Source of the DNA: an uncultured Pseudomonadales bacterium
GTDB lineage: Bacteria; Pseudomonadota; Gammaproteobacteria; Pseudomonadales; Azotimanducaceae
Assembly (NCBI GenBank): GCA_937775265.1
Contig: CALKBV010000015.1
Span: 1 to 64,000 of the forward strand
Direction of reading: 5' to 3'
DNA: 64,000 nt
Positions within the stretch are counted from its first letter, which is position 1. The number at the start of each line of letters is the position of its first letter. Under the pieces are notes generated by a model. It was not told the DNA's origin, did no database searches, and saw only the letters and a program-made list of their open reading frames with translations. Shown here one piece after another: positions 43,570 to 57,119 of the stretch. Position numbers and translations under genes: made by a program.

Positions 43570-45061
43570 TCTGCGGCAGGGCAAATAAATTAGGATTTAC
43601 GCCATTGGGTCTGATGGCCAGGCCGGGAAATCTATGCGCTAGTTTCCTGACAATTGTTTCATCGGCGTGCTCCATGACCGTGACCTGGTCGGTGCCGGAC
43701 ACATCCAGCCTGGGATAGTGGACAGCTTCATCGATTGTCATGTCGTAATCCGAGACGAAGGCCGCCAGCTGAAAAACTGCGGGGAAAATCTTTCGTCCAC
43801 CACAGGCGCCAATGGCGGTATGTGACCCATCCTCGGTTTGCAGGATCACTGGACACATATTGCACAGCGGCCGTCGGCCGCCAAGAACCGAGTTGGGCCC
43901 TCCTGGGCGAGGATCAAACCACATCATGCCGTTGTTCATCAGGATGCCAGAATCGGGCAGCATGATGCGTGACCCAAAGGCAGACATAATGGTTTGCGTC
44001 AGGGATACAACGTTGCCCTGTGAATCTGTTACGCATAGATGAGAGGTGTTTCCAGGAACTTTTGTATCCGGGCCTTCTCCCAGATTTTCGAGGCGGTCCT
44101 CATAGGCGGAAAAGAGAGCGTCAGCGTAGCTGATGTAAGCCTCTGCGTCGGGACGTTTGCCTGCAGGCGAGTAGATCTCCTCAAGTTTCTCTAGCGCGTG
44201 GATAACCGACGGTCCTGCCGTTAGTGCGCCCGGCGTGAATATTTTGTTTCCCCTGTATGAGGTTGTTAGTGGTGTTGTTATAGATACTGAATAGTCCTCA
44301 AGGTCTCGCAGGGTGATTCTTGACCCGGCTGCCTTTAGATCAGAGGCGATAGATTTCGAGAGGGTTCCTGTGTAGTAAGTTTCCGGTCCTTCCAGCTGCA
44401 GTGTTCGATAAGTGTTGGCAAGGCTGCCTAATTTCAGTCTGCCTAGACTCCCATCCATTTCTGCCACAGGTGGAAGTCCATCTGCCAGGTAGGTTTTCCG
44501 TGTTTCGCTATAGGTGTTCAGGCCTCTTGCCCAGTTGTTGATTTTTTGGGCGCTGTACCAGTCGATGGGCAGGCCGAGATCTGCCTGCTCGCAGGCTGGT
44601 GCAATAACGTCCTTCCAGTCCCACGTGCCAAATTCAGCCAGAGCCTTTGCTATGCCTCTGATATAACCAGGAACAGCCACTGATAGTGGGCCATGAATAT
44701 TGGTGTCACCTATAACCCGTGGCCAGTTAAATGCGTCACTCGCATTCTCTCCTTCCCCTGCCAGTGGGTAATCTTCTGTCTTTGCGCTGAAGGGCGCGCG
44801 CATGCCGAACTCGATGACTTTGACTTCTTTTGAGGCGGCGAGATAGATCGTCATATAACCGCCGCCGCCAATGCCGGTCATCCAGGGTTCAACCGTGCCT
44901 AGCGCCAACCCAGCGGCAAGAGCAGCGTCTATGGCATTGCCACCCTGTTGGAGGACCTTTGCGCCGATATCGGATGCGATATAATGTTGCGTCGCAACAA
45001 GGCCTTTGTCGCAACTCACGGCAGGTTTTCGAATCTGCCAGTTTTCGGTGATGACGCTCAT
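43481..45061 (-). CDS. gamma-glutamyltransferase family protein
   Basis: A 526 aa Ntn-hydrolase precursor. The N-terminal half shows GLVATQHYIASDIGAKVLQQ then GGNAIDAALAAGLALG, the oxyanion/Gly-rich TGIGGGGYMTIYLA and VPGYIRGIAKA. The autocatalytic cleavage site lies before the Thr of PGNTSHLCVTD, and the substrate loop reads LNNGMM-like as SGILMNNGMMWFDP, then GGRRPLCNMCP. No clear signal peptide is present (MSVITENWQIRKPAV), so a cytosolic location or substrate such as a cephalosporin-acylase-like amide is possible. It overlaps the upstream hydrolase tail to tail by 89 bases. Confidence 0.9.
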   Translation of the reverse strand: MSVITENWQIRKPAVSCDKGLVATQHYIASDIGAKVLQQGGNAIDAALAAGLALGTVEPWMTGIGGGGYMTIYLAASKEVKVIEFGMRAPFSAKTEDYPLAGEGENASDAFNWPRVIGDTNIHGPLSVAVPGYIRGIAKALAEFGTWDWKDVIAPACEQADLGLPIDWYSAQKINNWARGLNTYSETRKTYLADGLPPVAEMDGSLGRLKLGSLANTYRTLQLEGPETYYTGTLSKSIASDLKAAGSRITLRDLEDYSVSITTPLTTSYRGNKIFTPGALTAGPSVIHALEKLEEIYSPAGKRPDAEAYISYADALFSAYEDRLENLGEGPDTKVPGNTSHLCVTDSQGNVVSLTQTIMSAFGSRIMLPDSGILMNNGMMWFDPRPGGPNSVLGGRRPLCNMCPVILQTEDGSHTAIGACGGRKIFPAVFQLAAFVSDYDMTIDEAVHYPRLDVSGTDQVTVMEHADETIVRKLAHRFPGLAIRPNGVNPNLFALPQIIRREASGRMTGGCFVPSPHAKVSALGET

Positions 45062-45190
45062 TTGACCCTGCTTTTGCTACTCTCACTAATCTACTGAAGC
45101 TACTGTAATCGGGATGACATCACAACTCGGTCGTTGTATCTTAATGTGCTTACATCCATTGATATATCTATCCAGAAAAGGAGGCTCGAC

Positions 45191-45487
45191 ATGAGCGCAG
45201 ACGGAAGTTGGAATTGCACGATAAACTCACCCATGGGTGCGCAGCAGGCAACTATGACACTCAAGACAGATGGCAGTAGCTTGTCCGGAAAAATGGAAGG
45301 TGCCCAGGGTACGCAGGAATTTGATGGTGGCACCGCCGATGGGGACAACCTGACCTGGAAGATCGAGATGACATCCCCTATGCCGATGACTCTGGAAGTT
45401 TCTGCAGCGGTTGATGGCGACACAATCGGTGGCAATGTAAAACTCGGCGCTTTTGGAGATGCGACTTTCACAGGTACGAGGGTATAG
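45191..45487 (+). CDS. conserved small protein, 98 aa, function unknown
   Basis: The ATG at 45191 is chosen because a strong AAGGAGG lies seven bases upstream; a longer frame reaching back to 45134 has no ribosome site. The protein is rich in Gly, Thr, Asp and Met, and alternates short beta strands: MSADGSWNCTINSPMGAQQA, TMTLKTDGSSLSGKM, PMPMTLEVSAAVDGDTIGG and NVKLGAFGDATFTGTRV. The pattern resembles a small beta-barrel (lipocalin-like) conserved in Proteobacteria and next to acyl-CoA genes elsewhere; I do not know a function. It has no signal peptide. It is divergent from the gamma-glutamyltransferase. Confidence 0.75.
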   Translation: MSADGSWNCTINSPMGAQQATMTLKTDGSSLSGKMEGAQGTQEFDGGTADGDNLTWKIEMTSPMPMTLEVSAAVDGDTIGGNVKLGAFGDATFTGTRV

Positions 45488-45667
45488 GCTGTTTTGGTAT
45501 GAATAAGTGTTTCCAGAACTTATTCACCAGCCGCGAGAGCCATCCGTAGCACCATAGCGACGACCGACGGCTCGGGCGTTAAAGGCAGCGTATGGCGCTA
45601 CCGGGTAAGGCCGGTGTCGTGCAAGGCTGCCTACCCCTGGGCCGCTGTTTTGAACTAGTATCCAGCG

Positions 45668-45699
45668 TTGAAATTACTCAATGTTGAAATTACCCAATG
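45668..45699 (+). repeat. two tandem 16-base repeats before the saccharopine-like gene
   Basis: TTGAAATTACTCAATG at 45668-45683 is followed directly by TTGAAATTACCCAATG at 45684-45699, differing at one base. The second copy ends just before the GAGG ribosome site of the next gene, so the duplication lengthens the leader. The rest of the 45488-45667 gap shows no gene. Confidence 0.8.
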
Positions 45700-45709
45700 A
45701 GGTTTGCAG

Positions 45710-46953
45710 GTGACCACAAGAACATACGACATCGTAATCTGGGGCGCGACGGGATTTACCGGAAGACTTGTCATGGCCTACATGGCCAAAACCTATGGTG
45801 TAGATGGTGAGATCAAATGGGCGGTCGCGGGCAGGAATGCAGCAAAGCTCGCGGAGGTAAAGCGGCAAGTCCTGGGAGCAGAGGCGGAGAAGCTGCCAGA
45901 GGTCATTGCCGATAGTAATGATGAAGCCTCGCTTCGGACGTTGGTGTCGCGGCACCAAGGTCGTGTGCACCACCGTAGGGCCCGTATGCGCTCTATGGAT
46001 CGACTTTGGTTGCGCTCTGTGCAGAGCTCGGGACGCACTACTGTGACCTGACGGGCGAGGTGCAGTGGATGCGCCAGATGATCGAGGCTCATCAGGTCGC
46101 CGCAGAAGCGAGCGGTGCGAGAATTGTCCATACCTGTGGTTTCGATAGTATTCCCTCGGACCTTGGAACCTACTTTGTCCAGCGTGAGATGCACAAAGCC
46201 CATGGCGTTTATGCGCCGCGGGTGAAATATCGCGTTGTTGGTTCAAGCGGCGGTGTCAGCGGGGGTACGGTCGCCAGCATGATGAATATGATGGAAGAAG
46301 CGAGCGCGAATCCGGAAATACTGGATATCATCGCCGATCCTTACGCGCTGAACCCACCAAACATGCCGCGTGGTGAGGATGGTGCGGACCAGACGACAGT
46401 AGAATATGACAAGGACTTCAGGCAGTGGACAGGTCCTTTTGTGATGGCCGGTATCAATACCCGGGTTGTTCGCCGTTCCCATGCGTTGCTGGGCTACCCC
46501 TGGGGCAACCACTTCAGGTATGACGAAGCGATTCTGACGGGTGACGGACCCTCTGGTTTTGCCAAGGCGGTTCTGGTTGCAGGTGGAACGGGCTTGATGA
46601 GCAAGGTGACCGGAATCAAAGCGTTAAGAAAGCTGCTCGGCAGGGTAGTACCTGCGCCTGGTGAAGGCCCTTCAGTGGCGGACATGGAAAACGGTTTTTT
46701 CGAGATTGAACTGCGGGCGTCAAACCCTGAAGACCCGAAGAAGGACCTGATAGCTGTGGTAACCGGTGATCGCGATCCTGGCTATGGGTCGACCTGCAAG
46801 ATGATCGCGGAAAGCGCCGTATGCCTTGCTGTGGATGATCTTGAATCAGCGGGAGGGTTCCTGACACCTGCCTCTGCGATGGGCGATTTGTTGATTTCCC
46901 GCCTCGCTGAAAAGGCCGGGTTGGGATTTACCCTCAAGGCTCCGGAAGAATAA
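45710..46953 (+). pseudogene. saccharopine dehydrogenase-like NAD(P)-binding reductase, two frameshifts
   Basis: A reductase of the saccharopine-dehydrogenase-like/trans-acting enoyl reductase family (Rv2449c-like). The N-terminus reads YDIVIWGATGFTGRLVMAYM with an intact nucleotide-binding motif. The frame breaks twice: one extra G near 45951-45952 (restoring LVSRTKVVCTTVGP) and one extra G at 45984 (restoring PYALYGSTLVALCAELGTHY). The rest continues uninterrupted through LTGEVQWMRQMIEAH to LAEKAGLGFTLKAPEE. The corrected protein is 413 aa from GTG 45710, chosen for GAGG seven bases upstream. Members reduce lipid-linked or acyl intermediates; the substrate is unknown. Confidence 0.82.
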
Positions 46954-47044
46954 ATCTACTCTTTTAGACCGCTGCCTCTTTAGCCGGAATCAGCCTTCGT
47001 ATAAGATCACGGAAGTCATCTTTTCCCGGTCGATCTAGCTACCA

Positions 47045-50000
47045 ATGAAGCAAGAATTCGTTCATCTTCGCGTGCATTCAGAGTATTCACTGAGTGACGG
47101 GGTGGTGCGAATCAAGCCTTTGGTAGCGGAATGTGTTCGCCAGGGAATGCCAGCGGTCGCGGTCACGGACCGTAACAATCTTTTTGGGCTGGTTAAATTC
47201 TACAAAGCCGCCGAATCCGGTGGCGTTAAACCAATCGTTGCCAGTGACATCTGGGTGGTTGGTGACAACTCCAATGAAGAAGCGACGCCTCTGGTTCTGG
47301 TCGCCAGGAATGCTAAAGGTTATCGAAACCTTTGCGAGCTGCTGTCTTATTCCTATTCCGAAGGCCAGTCAATGGGTGTCGCCGGGCTGACCCGAAACGG
47401 GATCGCAGAGAAATCCCATGGATTGATTGCGCTCTCGGGCGGGCGCGAAGGGGATGTCGGCAAGGCATTGCTGGCCGGTAACCTCGAAGAGGCAAAACGT
47501 CTAGCTAGCAGATGGCAGGAAATATTCCCAGATGCCTTTTACATCGAGCTGCATCGAACGGGCAGGGGCTCGGAAGAAGATTACAACGTTCTGGCGGTCA
47601 ATCTCGCCATCGAGCTTGGGTGCCCTGTAGTAGCGACCAATGACGTGCGTTTTCTCGCTCAAGAGGAGTTTGAGGCCCATGAGGTTCGGGTGTGTATTCA
47701 TGATAGTAGAACCCTGGATGACCCCAGGCGCGAGCGCCGCTATAGCGATCAGCAATACCTGAAAACTGCTCAGGAGATGGTTGAACTGTTTGCTGACATT
47801 CCTGAGGCTCTTGAAAATTCGGTCGAGATTGCGAAACGCTGCAATGTCAGTCTGGATCTGGGTAACTATTACCTGCCCGAATATCCTGTACCTGAAGGCA
47901 TGACCACAGAAGCATTTCTCAATGACGTCTCAGCCCAGGGGTTGAATGTGCGGCTTGAGAAAATCCTCGATCCGGCGAATGAAGTGCCGGCGGCCAAGAG
48001 CCGAAAACAGTATGAAGACCGGCTGGCATTCGAGCTGGGCGTTATCAACTCGATGGGGTTCCCCGGCTATTTCCTGATCGTGATGGAATTCATCCAGTGG
48101 GCGAAAGACAACGATATTCCCGTTGGTCCCGGGCGAGGTTCTGGTGCGGGGTCACTAGTTGCCTATGCCTTAAAAATAACAGACGTTGACCCCCTTGAAT
48201 ATGACTTGCTCTTCGAGCGGTTTCTTAATCCCGAACGGGTGTCCCTTCCGGATTTTGATATCGATTTTTGCATGGATGGCCGCGACCGTGTCATCCAGCA
48301 CGTGACAGAGCGATATGGACGGCAAGCGGTTTCCCAGATCATTACCTTTGGGACCATGGCGGCGAAAGCGGTAGTCAGAGACGTTGCACGGGTTCAAGGC
48401 AAGCCATACGGCCTGGCGGACAAGCTGTCCAAGTTAATCCCTTTCGAGCCCGGTATGACGTTAACGCGAGCCCTGGAAGAAGAACCGTTATTAAAAGAGT
48501 TCGTGAGCATCAGTGAAGAAGCAGATGAAATCATGGAGATGGCCTTTAAGCTTGAGGGTCTTGCTCGCAATGTTGGCCGTCATGCCGGTGGTGTCGTTAT
48601 TGCGCCAACCCGGTTGACCGATTTTGCGCCGACCTACTGCGACGAGACCGGTGGCGGTCTGATGACCCAGTTCGACATGAACGACGTTGAGCAGGCCGGG
48701 CTGGTCAAGTTTGATTTCCTTGGGCTGCGCACCCTGACAATTATCGACAATGCTGTAAAAAGCATAAACCGGCGAAATGAGACGCTGGGTGAGCCCCTGA
48801 TCGATATCGAAACCATTCCTCTTGAAGACGGCAATATTTACGCAGATCTGCGACAGGCAAAGACGACGGCTGTATTCCAGCTTGAATCAAGGGGTATGAA
48901 AGACCTGATGAAAAAGGTCAAGCCCGAACGCTTCGCAGACATTGTGGCGCTGGTGGCGTTGTTTCGACCGGGCCCGATGCAGCTGGCAGACGATTTCATC
49001 AACAACAGGAAGCTGGGGCGCGAAAACGTCGACTTTCTTCATCCCAGTCTGGAACACGTATTGGAAGACACCTTTGGTGTCATGCTGTACCAGGAGCAGG
49101 TGATGCAGATTGCGCAGATTCTGGCCGGGTATACGCTAGCTGATGCCGATCTGCTCCGGCGAGCGATGGGTAAGAAGAAACCGGAAGAAATGGCCATGCA
49201 GCGAGCGGTATTTTTGGCTGGTGCTACCGCCAACGGGGTTGAGGCAAAACAGGCTGGCCATATCTTTGACCTGATGGAGAAGTTTGCCGGTTATGGTTTT
49301 AACAAACCCCACTCGGTTGCCTATGCGCTGATTGCCTATCAGACCGCTTGGTTGAAACACTACTTCCCCGCTGACTTTATGGCAGCAGTGCTGTCGGCCG
49401 ATATGCAAAACACTGACAAGGTCGTCACGAATATTGAAGAATGTCGGGAAATGAAGCTGAGCTTGCAGCCGCCAGATGTTAATCGCGGTGAGTTTCGTTT
49501 CATTGCGGACACTGAATCAAGCATTGTTTATGGTCTTGGAGCCATCAAAGGCCTGGGTGAAGGTACAATTGAATCCATCGTCACCTATCGACAGGCTCAG
49601 GGTTGTTTCGGGGATCTCTTTGAGTTCTGTGAAAAAGTTGATCAGAGAAAAGTGAATAAACGTGCGCTTGAAGCGCTGGTTGGCAGCGGTGCACTGGATC
49701 AGTTGGTGGCTCAGGTCCCTGATGATTGTCCTGATGTCATCGGCTTCAAACGAGCGTTATTGATAGCGAACCAGGCCGAAGCCGTTGGCCTTGCGGATCA
49801 GAAAGCCAGCAACGAGCTTAGTGGCTTGACTGATCTCTTTGGCAGCGAAGTTCTGGTTAGTGATTCCGAAGAAGGACGCTACAACCATATTGAAAATTTA
49901 CGCAACCTGTCCTTCAAGGACCGGCTGGGCAAAGAGAAAGACTCGCTTGGGTTGTTCCTGACCGGACATATGGTTGATGAATACAAAGAAGACTTTGAGC

Positions 50001-50560
50001 ACTTTACTGACCTGCGGCTGAGTAAGCTGCGAACAGGCCAGAGTGCGGTCACTGTCGGTGGGCTTGTGTTCGCTATGCGGGCAATGAAAAGCAAGCGTGG
50101 CGGAACCAATGCATTCGTTACGCTGGATGATAAAACCGGCCGTCTTGAAGTTCAGATATTCGGTGAGTTGTACGACCAGGTCAGGGAAAAGCTGAAAAAG
50201 GACGAGATTATATTTGTGCGAGGTTCCATCGAGGACGACGATTTCACAGGAGGCAAGAAGATGCGAGCGTCCGAGGTGATGACTCTGGAGGAAGCCAGGG
50301 CAAGGAAAGTATCCAGGCTGAAGGTCGAGATCGATACCTGTAACCTGTGTGATGGGTTCATTGATGAACTTGCCGAAATACTCCAACCCTTTCGCCCAAG
50401 AGACACGGTCGGTTGTCCTGTTGCTGTCAAGATTGTGAACAAGATGTCGCAGGGAGATGTCATTCTCGGCGACGACTGGCGAGTCATACCCCATGACGAC
50501 CTGCTCCAGAACCTGAAGGAACATTACGGTTCGGAGAAAGTTCACCTGCTGTATGCATGA
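47045..50560 (+). CDS. dnaE: DNA polymerase III subunit alpha DnaE
   Basis: Replicative polymerase, 1171 aa. The PHP domain opens with FVHLRVHSEYSLSDGVV, the palm catalytic aspartates are in RVSLPDFDIDFCMDGRD with the GPGRGSGAGSLVAYAL motif before it, and FRPGPMQLADDFI and YGFNKPHSVAYALIAYQTAW follow. The beta-clamp binding region and OB-fold are near FVTLDDKTGRLEVQIFGE. Length agrees with the E. coli enzyme (1160 aa). In Pseudomonas-like genomes accA follows; here tilS begins eight bases before the dnaE stop. Confidence 0.98.
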   Translation: MKQEFVHLRVHSEYSLSDGVVRIKPLVAECVRQGMPAVAVTDRNNLFGLVKFYKAAESGGVKPIVASDIWVVGDNSNEEATPLVLVARNAKGYRNLCELLSYSYSEGQSMGVAGLTRNGIAEKSHGLIALSGGREGDVGKALLAGNLEEAKRLASRWQEIFPDAFYIELHRTGRGSEEDYNVLAVNLAIELGCPVVATNDVRFLAQEEFEAHEVRVCIHDSRTLDDPRRERRYSDQQYLKTAQEMVELFADIPEALENSVEIAKRCNVSLDLGNYYLPEYPVPEGMTTEAFLNDVSAQGLNVRLEKILDPANEVPAAKSRKQYEDRLAFELGVINSMGFPGYFLIVMEFIQWAKDNDIPVGPGRGSGAGSLVAYALKITDVDPLEYDLLFERFLNPERVSLPDFDIDFCMDGRDRVIQHVTERYGRQAVSQIITFGTMAAKAVVRDVARVQGKPYGLADKLSKLIPFEPGMTLTRALEEEPLLKEFVSISEEADEIMEMAFKLEGLARNVGRHAGGVVIAPTRLTDFAPTYCDETGGGLMTQFDMNDVEQAGLVKFDFLGLRTLTIIDNAVKSINRRNETLGEPLIDIETIPLEDGNIYADLRQAKTTAVFQLESRGMKDLMKKVKPERFADIVALVALFRPGPMQLADDFINNRKLGRENVDFLHPSLEHVLEDTFGVMLYQEQVMQIAQILAGYTLADADLLRRAMGKKKPEEMAMQRAVFLAGATANGVEAKQAGHIFDLMEKFAGYGFNKPHSVAYALIAYQTAWLKHYFPADFMAAVLSADMQNTDKVVTNIEECREMKLSLQPPDVNRGEFRFIADTESSIVYGLGAIKGLGEGTIESIVTYRQAQGCFGDLFEFCEKVDQRKVNKRALEALVGSGALDQLVAQVPDDCPDVIGFKRALLIANQAEAVGLADQKASNELSGLTDLFGSEVLVSDSEEGRYNHIENLRNLSFKDRLGKEKDSLGLFLTGHMVDEYKEDFEHFTDLRLSKLRTGQSAVTVGGLVFAMRAMKSKRGGTNAFVTLDDKTGRLEVQIFGELYDQVREKLKKDEIIFVRGSIEDDDFTGGKKMRASEVMTLEEARARKVSRLKVEIDTCNLCDGFIDELAEILQPFRPRDTVGCPVAVKIVNKMSQGDVILGDDWRVIPHDDLLQNLKEHYGSEKVHLLYA

Positions 50561-51878
50561 GGCAGGGTTCGTGCACGAAAGAGTATTGACTGAAACTTTT
50601 CTGCGCCATCTTGAAGACCAGAAAATCAAACGCTTGGTCGTTGGTCTTAGCGGCGGGGTCGATTCGGTGGTCCTTCTGGATATAGTGAGCCAGGTCAAGA
50701 AAATTCCGGTTTCAGCGGTCCATGTGAATCATCATCTTCATTCCCGATCCGATGAATACGAAAAGTTCTGTATCGCTCTGGGTGAGAAATACCAGCTTGA
50801 AGTGCGCTGTCAAAGTGTCGCGGTCAGTGAGCGGGGAAGCCTTGAAGCCAGGGCCAGAGAAGCCAGGTACAACGTCTTTGAACAGTATCTGGTCGAAGGT
50901 GATTTGCTGTTGCTCGCTCACCACGCGGATGATCAGGTAGAGACTGTCCTGTTCAGACTGTTTCGTGGCGGCAGGGTGCCTGGGCTTGAAGGAATGCCGG
51001 TTACCAGGGCGATCGGCAAGGCGGCGTTGCACCGACCGCTGCTGGATATTCCGCGGACTGATATCGAAAAATATGCCAGGGAGCGCAAGCTTTCCTGGTG
51101 CGAAGACCCGACGAACGCTGAAGTTGACGCTGACAGAAACTATATTCGGCACAATATTATGCCGGTGATCGATAGCCGTTTTCCCGGTGCTAAAAAAGCG
51201 CTTCTTGCTGGAATGGGGCGAGACCAAATAGCCAGGAGTCAGCGGAAAGAACTGTTAGGCGGGCAGCTGGAACAAGTTAGTCATTCACCCGATGGCCTCA
51301 GATTGAAGCTATTGCGGCGGATGCCGCAGGACGAGCTTGTGTTGCTTCTGACCCACTGGCTGGACGATCTGAACCTGCCGCAGCCTACTGGGAGGATGCT
51401 GCTTGAGTTGGCAGGTAATATTGTGAATAAAAATAGAATTGATATGGCGGCTAGCGACCTCGAGTTTCGCGATTTGGATAATGTAGTCTATGTCTTGCGG
51501 CCGTTACCATCCATGGAGTTTGTAGGTTGTTCGCTTGGTGACTTTGAGTTCCCCGGCGGTTTTGTGTCCAACAACTTTATCAAGGGGCAAGGCCTGCGTG
51601 CGTCATCTGGCTATAGGGTGGCTTTCCGGTCTGGCAAGGAAAAGATCCGAATGGGGAAGAATCGGGATATTAAGAATATTTTTCAAGAAAGCCGTGTTCC
51701 TTCCTGGCTCAGGGACCGGATCCCTCTAATCTACGCGGGGAATGAACTTGTGGCGATAGCTGCGGTACCTGACTGGCAGATCTCTATGAAGGTTGCTGAC
51801 GGGTGGGTGGCCGGGACCGAAGAAGAGGGTTTTGATGTCTCCGTTTCGCTTGCTGACAGAGTGCTGACCTTAAAATAA
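50553..51878 (+). CDS. tilS: tRNA(Ile)-lysidine synthetase TilS
   Basis: Essential enzyme that converts the CAU anticodon wobble base of a tRNA-Ile to lysidine. 441 aa. The PP-loop is VVGLSGGVDSVVLL, followed by AVHVNHHLHSRSDEY and the signature LLAHHADDQVETVLFRLFRGG. DPTNAEVDADRNYIRHNIMP is also diagnostic. The C-terminal substrate-binding domain contains KIRMGKNRDIKNIFQE and WLRDRIPLIYAGNELVAI. The start at 50553 overlaps dnaE by eight bases; a GTG at 50571 with GCAGGG upstream is an alternative. The position next to pyrG is conserved. Confidence 0.96.
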   Translation: MHEAGFVHERVLTETFLRHLEDQKIKRLVVGLSGGVDSVVLLDIVSQVKKIPVSAVHVNHHLHSRSDEYEKFCIALGEKYQLEVRCQSVAVSERGSLEARAREARYNVFEQYLVEGDLLLLAHHADDQVETVLFRLFRGGRVPGLEGMPVTRAIGKAALHRPLLDIPRTDIEKYARERKLSWCEDPTNAEVDADRNYIRHNIMPVIDSRFPGAKKALLAGMGRDQIARSQRKELLGGQLEQVSHSPDGLRLKLLRRMPQDELVLLLTHWLDDLNLPQPTGRMLLELAGNIVNKNRIDMAASDLEFRDLDNVVYVLRPLPSMEFVGCSLGDFEFPGGFVSNNFIKGQGLRASSGYRVAFRSGKEKIRMGKNRDIKNIFQESRVPSWLRDRIPLIYAGNELVAIAAVPDWQISMKVADGWVAGTEEEGFDVSVSLADRVLTLK

Positions 51879-51981
51879 CGGCCGTTCGAGCCTGCCATAC
51901 CCAAGATTTACATTGAGGCGGATTCGCCCACGTGTTAGTCTGTAATCCCATCTTGGTCACACATCTTGCGGCCTATATTGA

Positions 51982-53628
<1,647 letters not shown>

Positions 53629-53675
53629 CCTGTAACCTGTATACTTCTTGCTCTGGGAATTCTGGTAGAAATAGC

Positions 53676-54494
53676 ATGCAACTTTGTGGCCGAGAGATCA
53701 CTGATACGTCACCTTTTTTCCTGATTGCGGGTCCCTGCGTCATTGAGTCTGAATCTCTGGCGATGGAGACAGCCGCTTATCTGAAGGAAGTCTGCGAGTC
53801 GCTGGATATTCTGTTTATTTACAAATCATCTTTCGACAAGGCTAATCGATCTTCCCACGAGAGCTTTCGTGGACCCGGGATCAGCGAAGGGCTTCGAATT
53901 CTTGACAAGGTTAAGACACAGTTGCAGGTGCCGGTGCTGACAGATGTCCATGAAGATACCCCGCTGGATGAAATAAAAGATGTTGTGTCGGTGCTGCAGA
54001 CGCCAGCATTTCTTTGCCGTCAGACCAACTACATTCAACGTGTTGCCAGTCTGGGCCTGCCCGTCAATATCAAAAAAGGTCAGTTTCTGGCCCCATGGGA
54101 CATGCAACACGTTGTCAGCAAAGCGAAGGCAACCGGCAATGACCAGATCATGGTGTGTGAACGTGGCGCCAGCTTTGGTTATAACAATCTGGTTTCGGAT
54201 ATGCGTTCGCTGGCTGTGCTTCGTGAGACAGGATGTCCGGTGGTCTTTGATGCAACCCATAGTGTGCAGTTGCCGGGTGGCCAAGGTGCTACCTCCGGGG
54301 GACAAAGAGAAATGGTGCCGGTACTGGCAAGGGCGGCGATTGGTGCCGGTGTGCATGGTGTATTTATGGAAACCCATCCAGATCCTGATAATGCCATGAG
54401 TGATGGACCGAACAGCTGGCCGATGCACGAGATAAAGGAATTGCTCACTACCCTGATGCAAATTGATTCAGTAGTTAAACCAACGCTTGCTTAA
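53676..54494 (+). CDS. kdsA: 3-deoxy-8-phosphooctulonate synthase KdsA
   Basis: Condenses phosphoenolpyruvate with arabinose-5-phosphate to make Kdo-8-phosphate for LPS. 272 aa, TIM-barrel. Markers are [53 protein letters not shown] and [20 protein letters not shown]. The metal-dependent Cys of some KdsA enzymes is present in GPCVIE-type segment but the KANRSS loop is of the metal-independent type. It is followed by a strong hairpin before eno. Confidence 0.97.
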   Translation: MQLCGREITDTSPFFLIAGPCVIESESLAMETAAYLKEVCESLDILFIYKSSFDKANRSSHESFRGPGISEGLRILDKVKTQLQVPVLTDVHEDTPLDEIKDVVSVLQTPAFLCRQTNYIQRVASLGLPVNIKKGQFLAPWDMQHVVSKAKATGNDQIMVCERGASFGYNNLVSDMRSLAVLRETGCPVVFDATHSVQLPGGQGATSGGQREMVPVLARAAIGAGVHGVFMETHPDPDNAMSDGPNSWPMHEIKELLTTLMQIDSVVKPTLA

Positions 54495-54534
54495 GAGGTT
54501 TGCTCAACACTATTTTTTAAACCAATTTTTTTGA

Positions 54535-56153
<1,619 letters not shown>

Positions 56154-56168
56154 GGGCAACTCTTAGCG

Positions 56169-57119
56169 ATGCACGCGATGGCGCGTCACAGGATACCGCA
56201 ATACTCGGACGATCTATTTCGGACGTTGCAACCTCTTCCGACGATCAATGGCTGTATCAAAACGCTGCCTGATGAATTTGTGGTTGATGAAATTTTGCCA
56301 TTTGAACCAGCTGGGACAGGTGAGCACCTTTATATAGAAATTGAAAAGACCGGTGCGAACACCGGTTGGGTCGCCTACCAGTTGGCCAGCTTTTTGAAGG
56401 TCCGTGATCTGGATGTCAGCTATGCGGGTCGAAAGGATAGGCATGGCGTCACCACGCAGTGGTTCAGCTGCTATTTACCAACAGGTACCGACGTAGACTG
56501 GACGCTGTTTTCGGTCGAAGGTGTTGTGGTGAAATCCATGACATGGCACCGTAGCAAGTTGCGACGTGGCCAATTGCAGTGCAATGTTTTCCGAATCAAA
56601 GTTCGTCACGGCAAACTAACGGAGTCGCAGGGTCGCGATCTTGTCGAAAGATTAGAGCAGTTGTCCGATCAGGGGCTTCCGAACTATTTTGGACCGCAGC
56701 GGTTTGGCCGTGAGGGACACAATCTCATCCTCGCGGATCAATTACTGCGAAAAGGAGAGCGAGTTCGCGGCAACCGGGGGATGTTGATATCTGCGGCGCG
56801 CTCGTGGCTGTTCAACGGGTTCCTCGCAAGGCATCTTAAGCAGGGTGATGCGCAGGAAGTGGCGCAGGGGCCGTTAATCGGTAAGTCCAGGGATCCCCAA
56901 CCAGGTGAAGAATATTTTGATGAAACGGAACAGGCCTGGGCGGCGGGGCTCAGGAAGCTAGGTGCAAAAGTCGGCACTCGTGACCTTATCGTTCGACCCG
57001 ATGAGATGAGTTGGTCAACCGCTGAAGACGCACTTTTTTTGCAGTTCAGGCTGCCGCCGGGAAGCTATGCAACCAGCTTGCTTCGTGAGTTGTTCCTGGT
57101 TAAGGACGAATCCTTATGA
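56169..57119 (+). CDS. truD: tRNA pseudouridine(13) synthase TruD
   Basis: Forms pseudouridine at position 13 of some tRNAs. 316 aa, about 30 residues shorter than E. coli TruD. The catalytic Asp lies in SYAGRKDRHGVTTQWFS, and the RGNRGMLISAARSWLFNGFL region with PGSYATSLLRELF supports the family. The N-terminal FVVDEILPFEPAGTGEHLYI is standard. Two ATGs (56169 and 56178) are possible starts, and I keep the first. Its stop overlaps the pcm ATG. Confidence 0.94.
   Translation: MHAMARHRIPQYSDDLFRTLQPLPTINGCIKTLPDEFVVDEILPFEPAGTGEHLYIEIEKTGANTGWVAYQLASFLKVRDLDVSYAGRKDRHGVTTQWFSCYLPTGTDVDWTLFSVEGVVVKSMTWHRSKLRRGQLQCNVFRIKVRHGKLTESQGRDLVERLEQLSDQGLPNYFGPQRFGREGHNLILADQLLRKGERVRGNRGMLISAARSWLFNGFLARHLKQGDAQEVAQGPLIGKSRDPQPGEEYFDETEQAWAAGLRKLGAKVGTRDLIVRPDEMSWSTAEDALFLQFRLPPGSYATSLLRELFLVKDESL

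Noticed and set aside
45674-46246. 190-codon minus-strand ORF over the saccharopine-like gene
   Set aside because: Opposes a gene with clear family motifs, and its residue composition (His/Arg/Ser-rich) is that of a shadow frame.
49898-50698. 266-codon minus-strand ORF opposite dnaE and tilS
   Set aside because: It is the antisense shadow of two strongly conserved genes, shows no family signature or ribosome site, and has unnatural composition.
53826-54461. 211-codon minus-strand ORF over kdsA
   Set aside because: Antisense shadow of kdsA with no motif.
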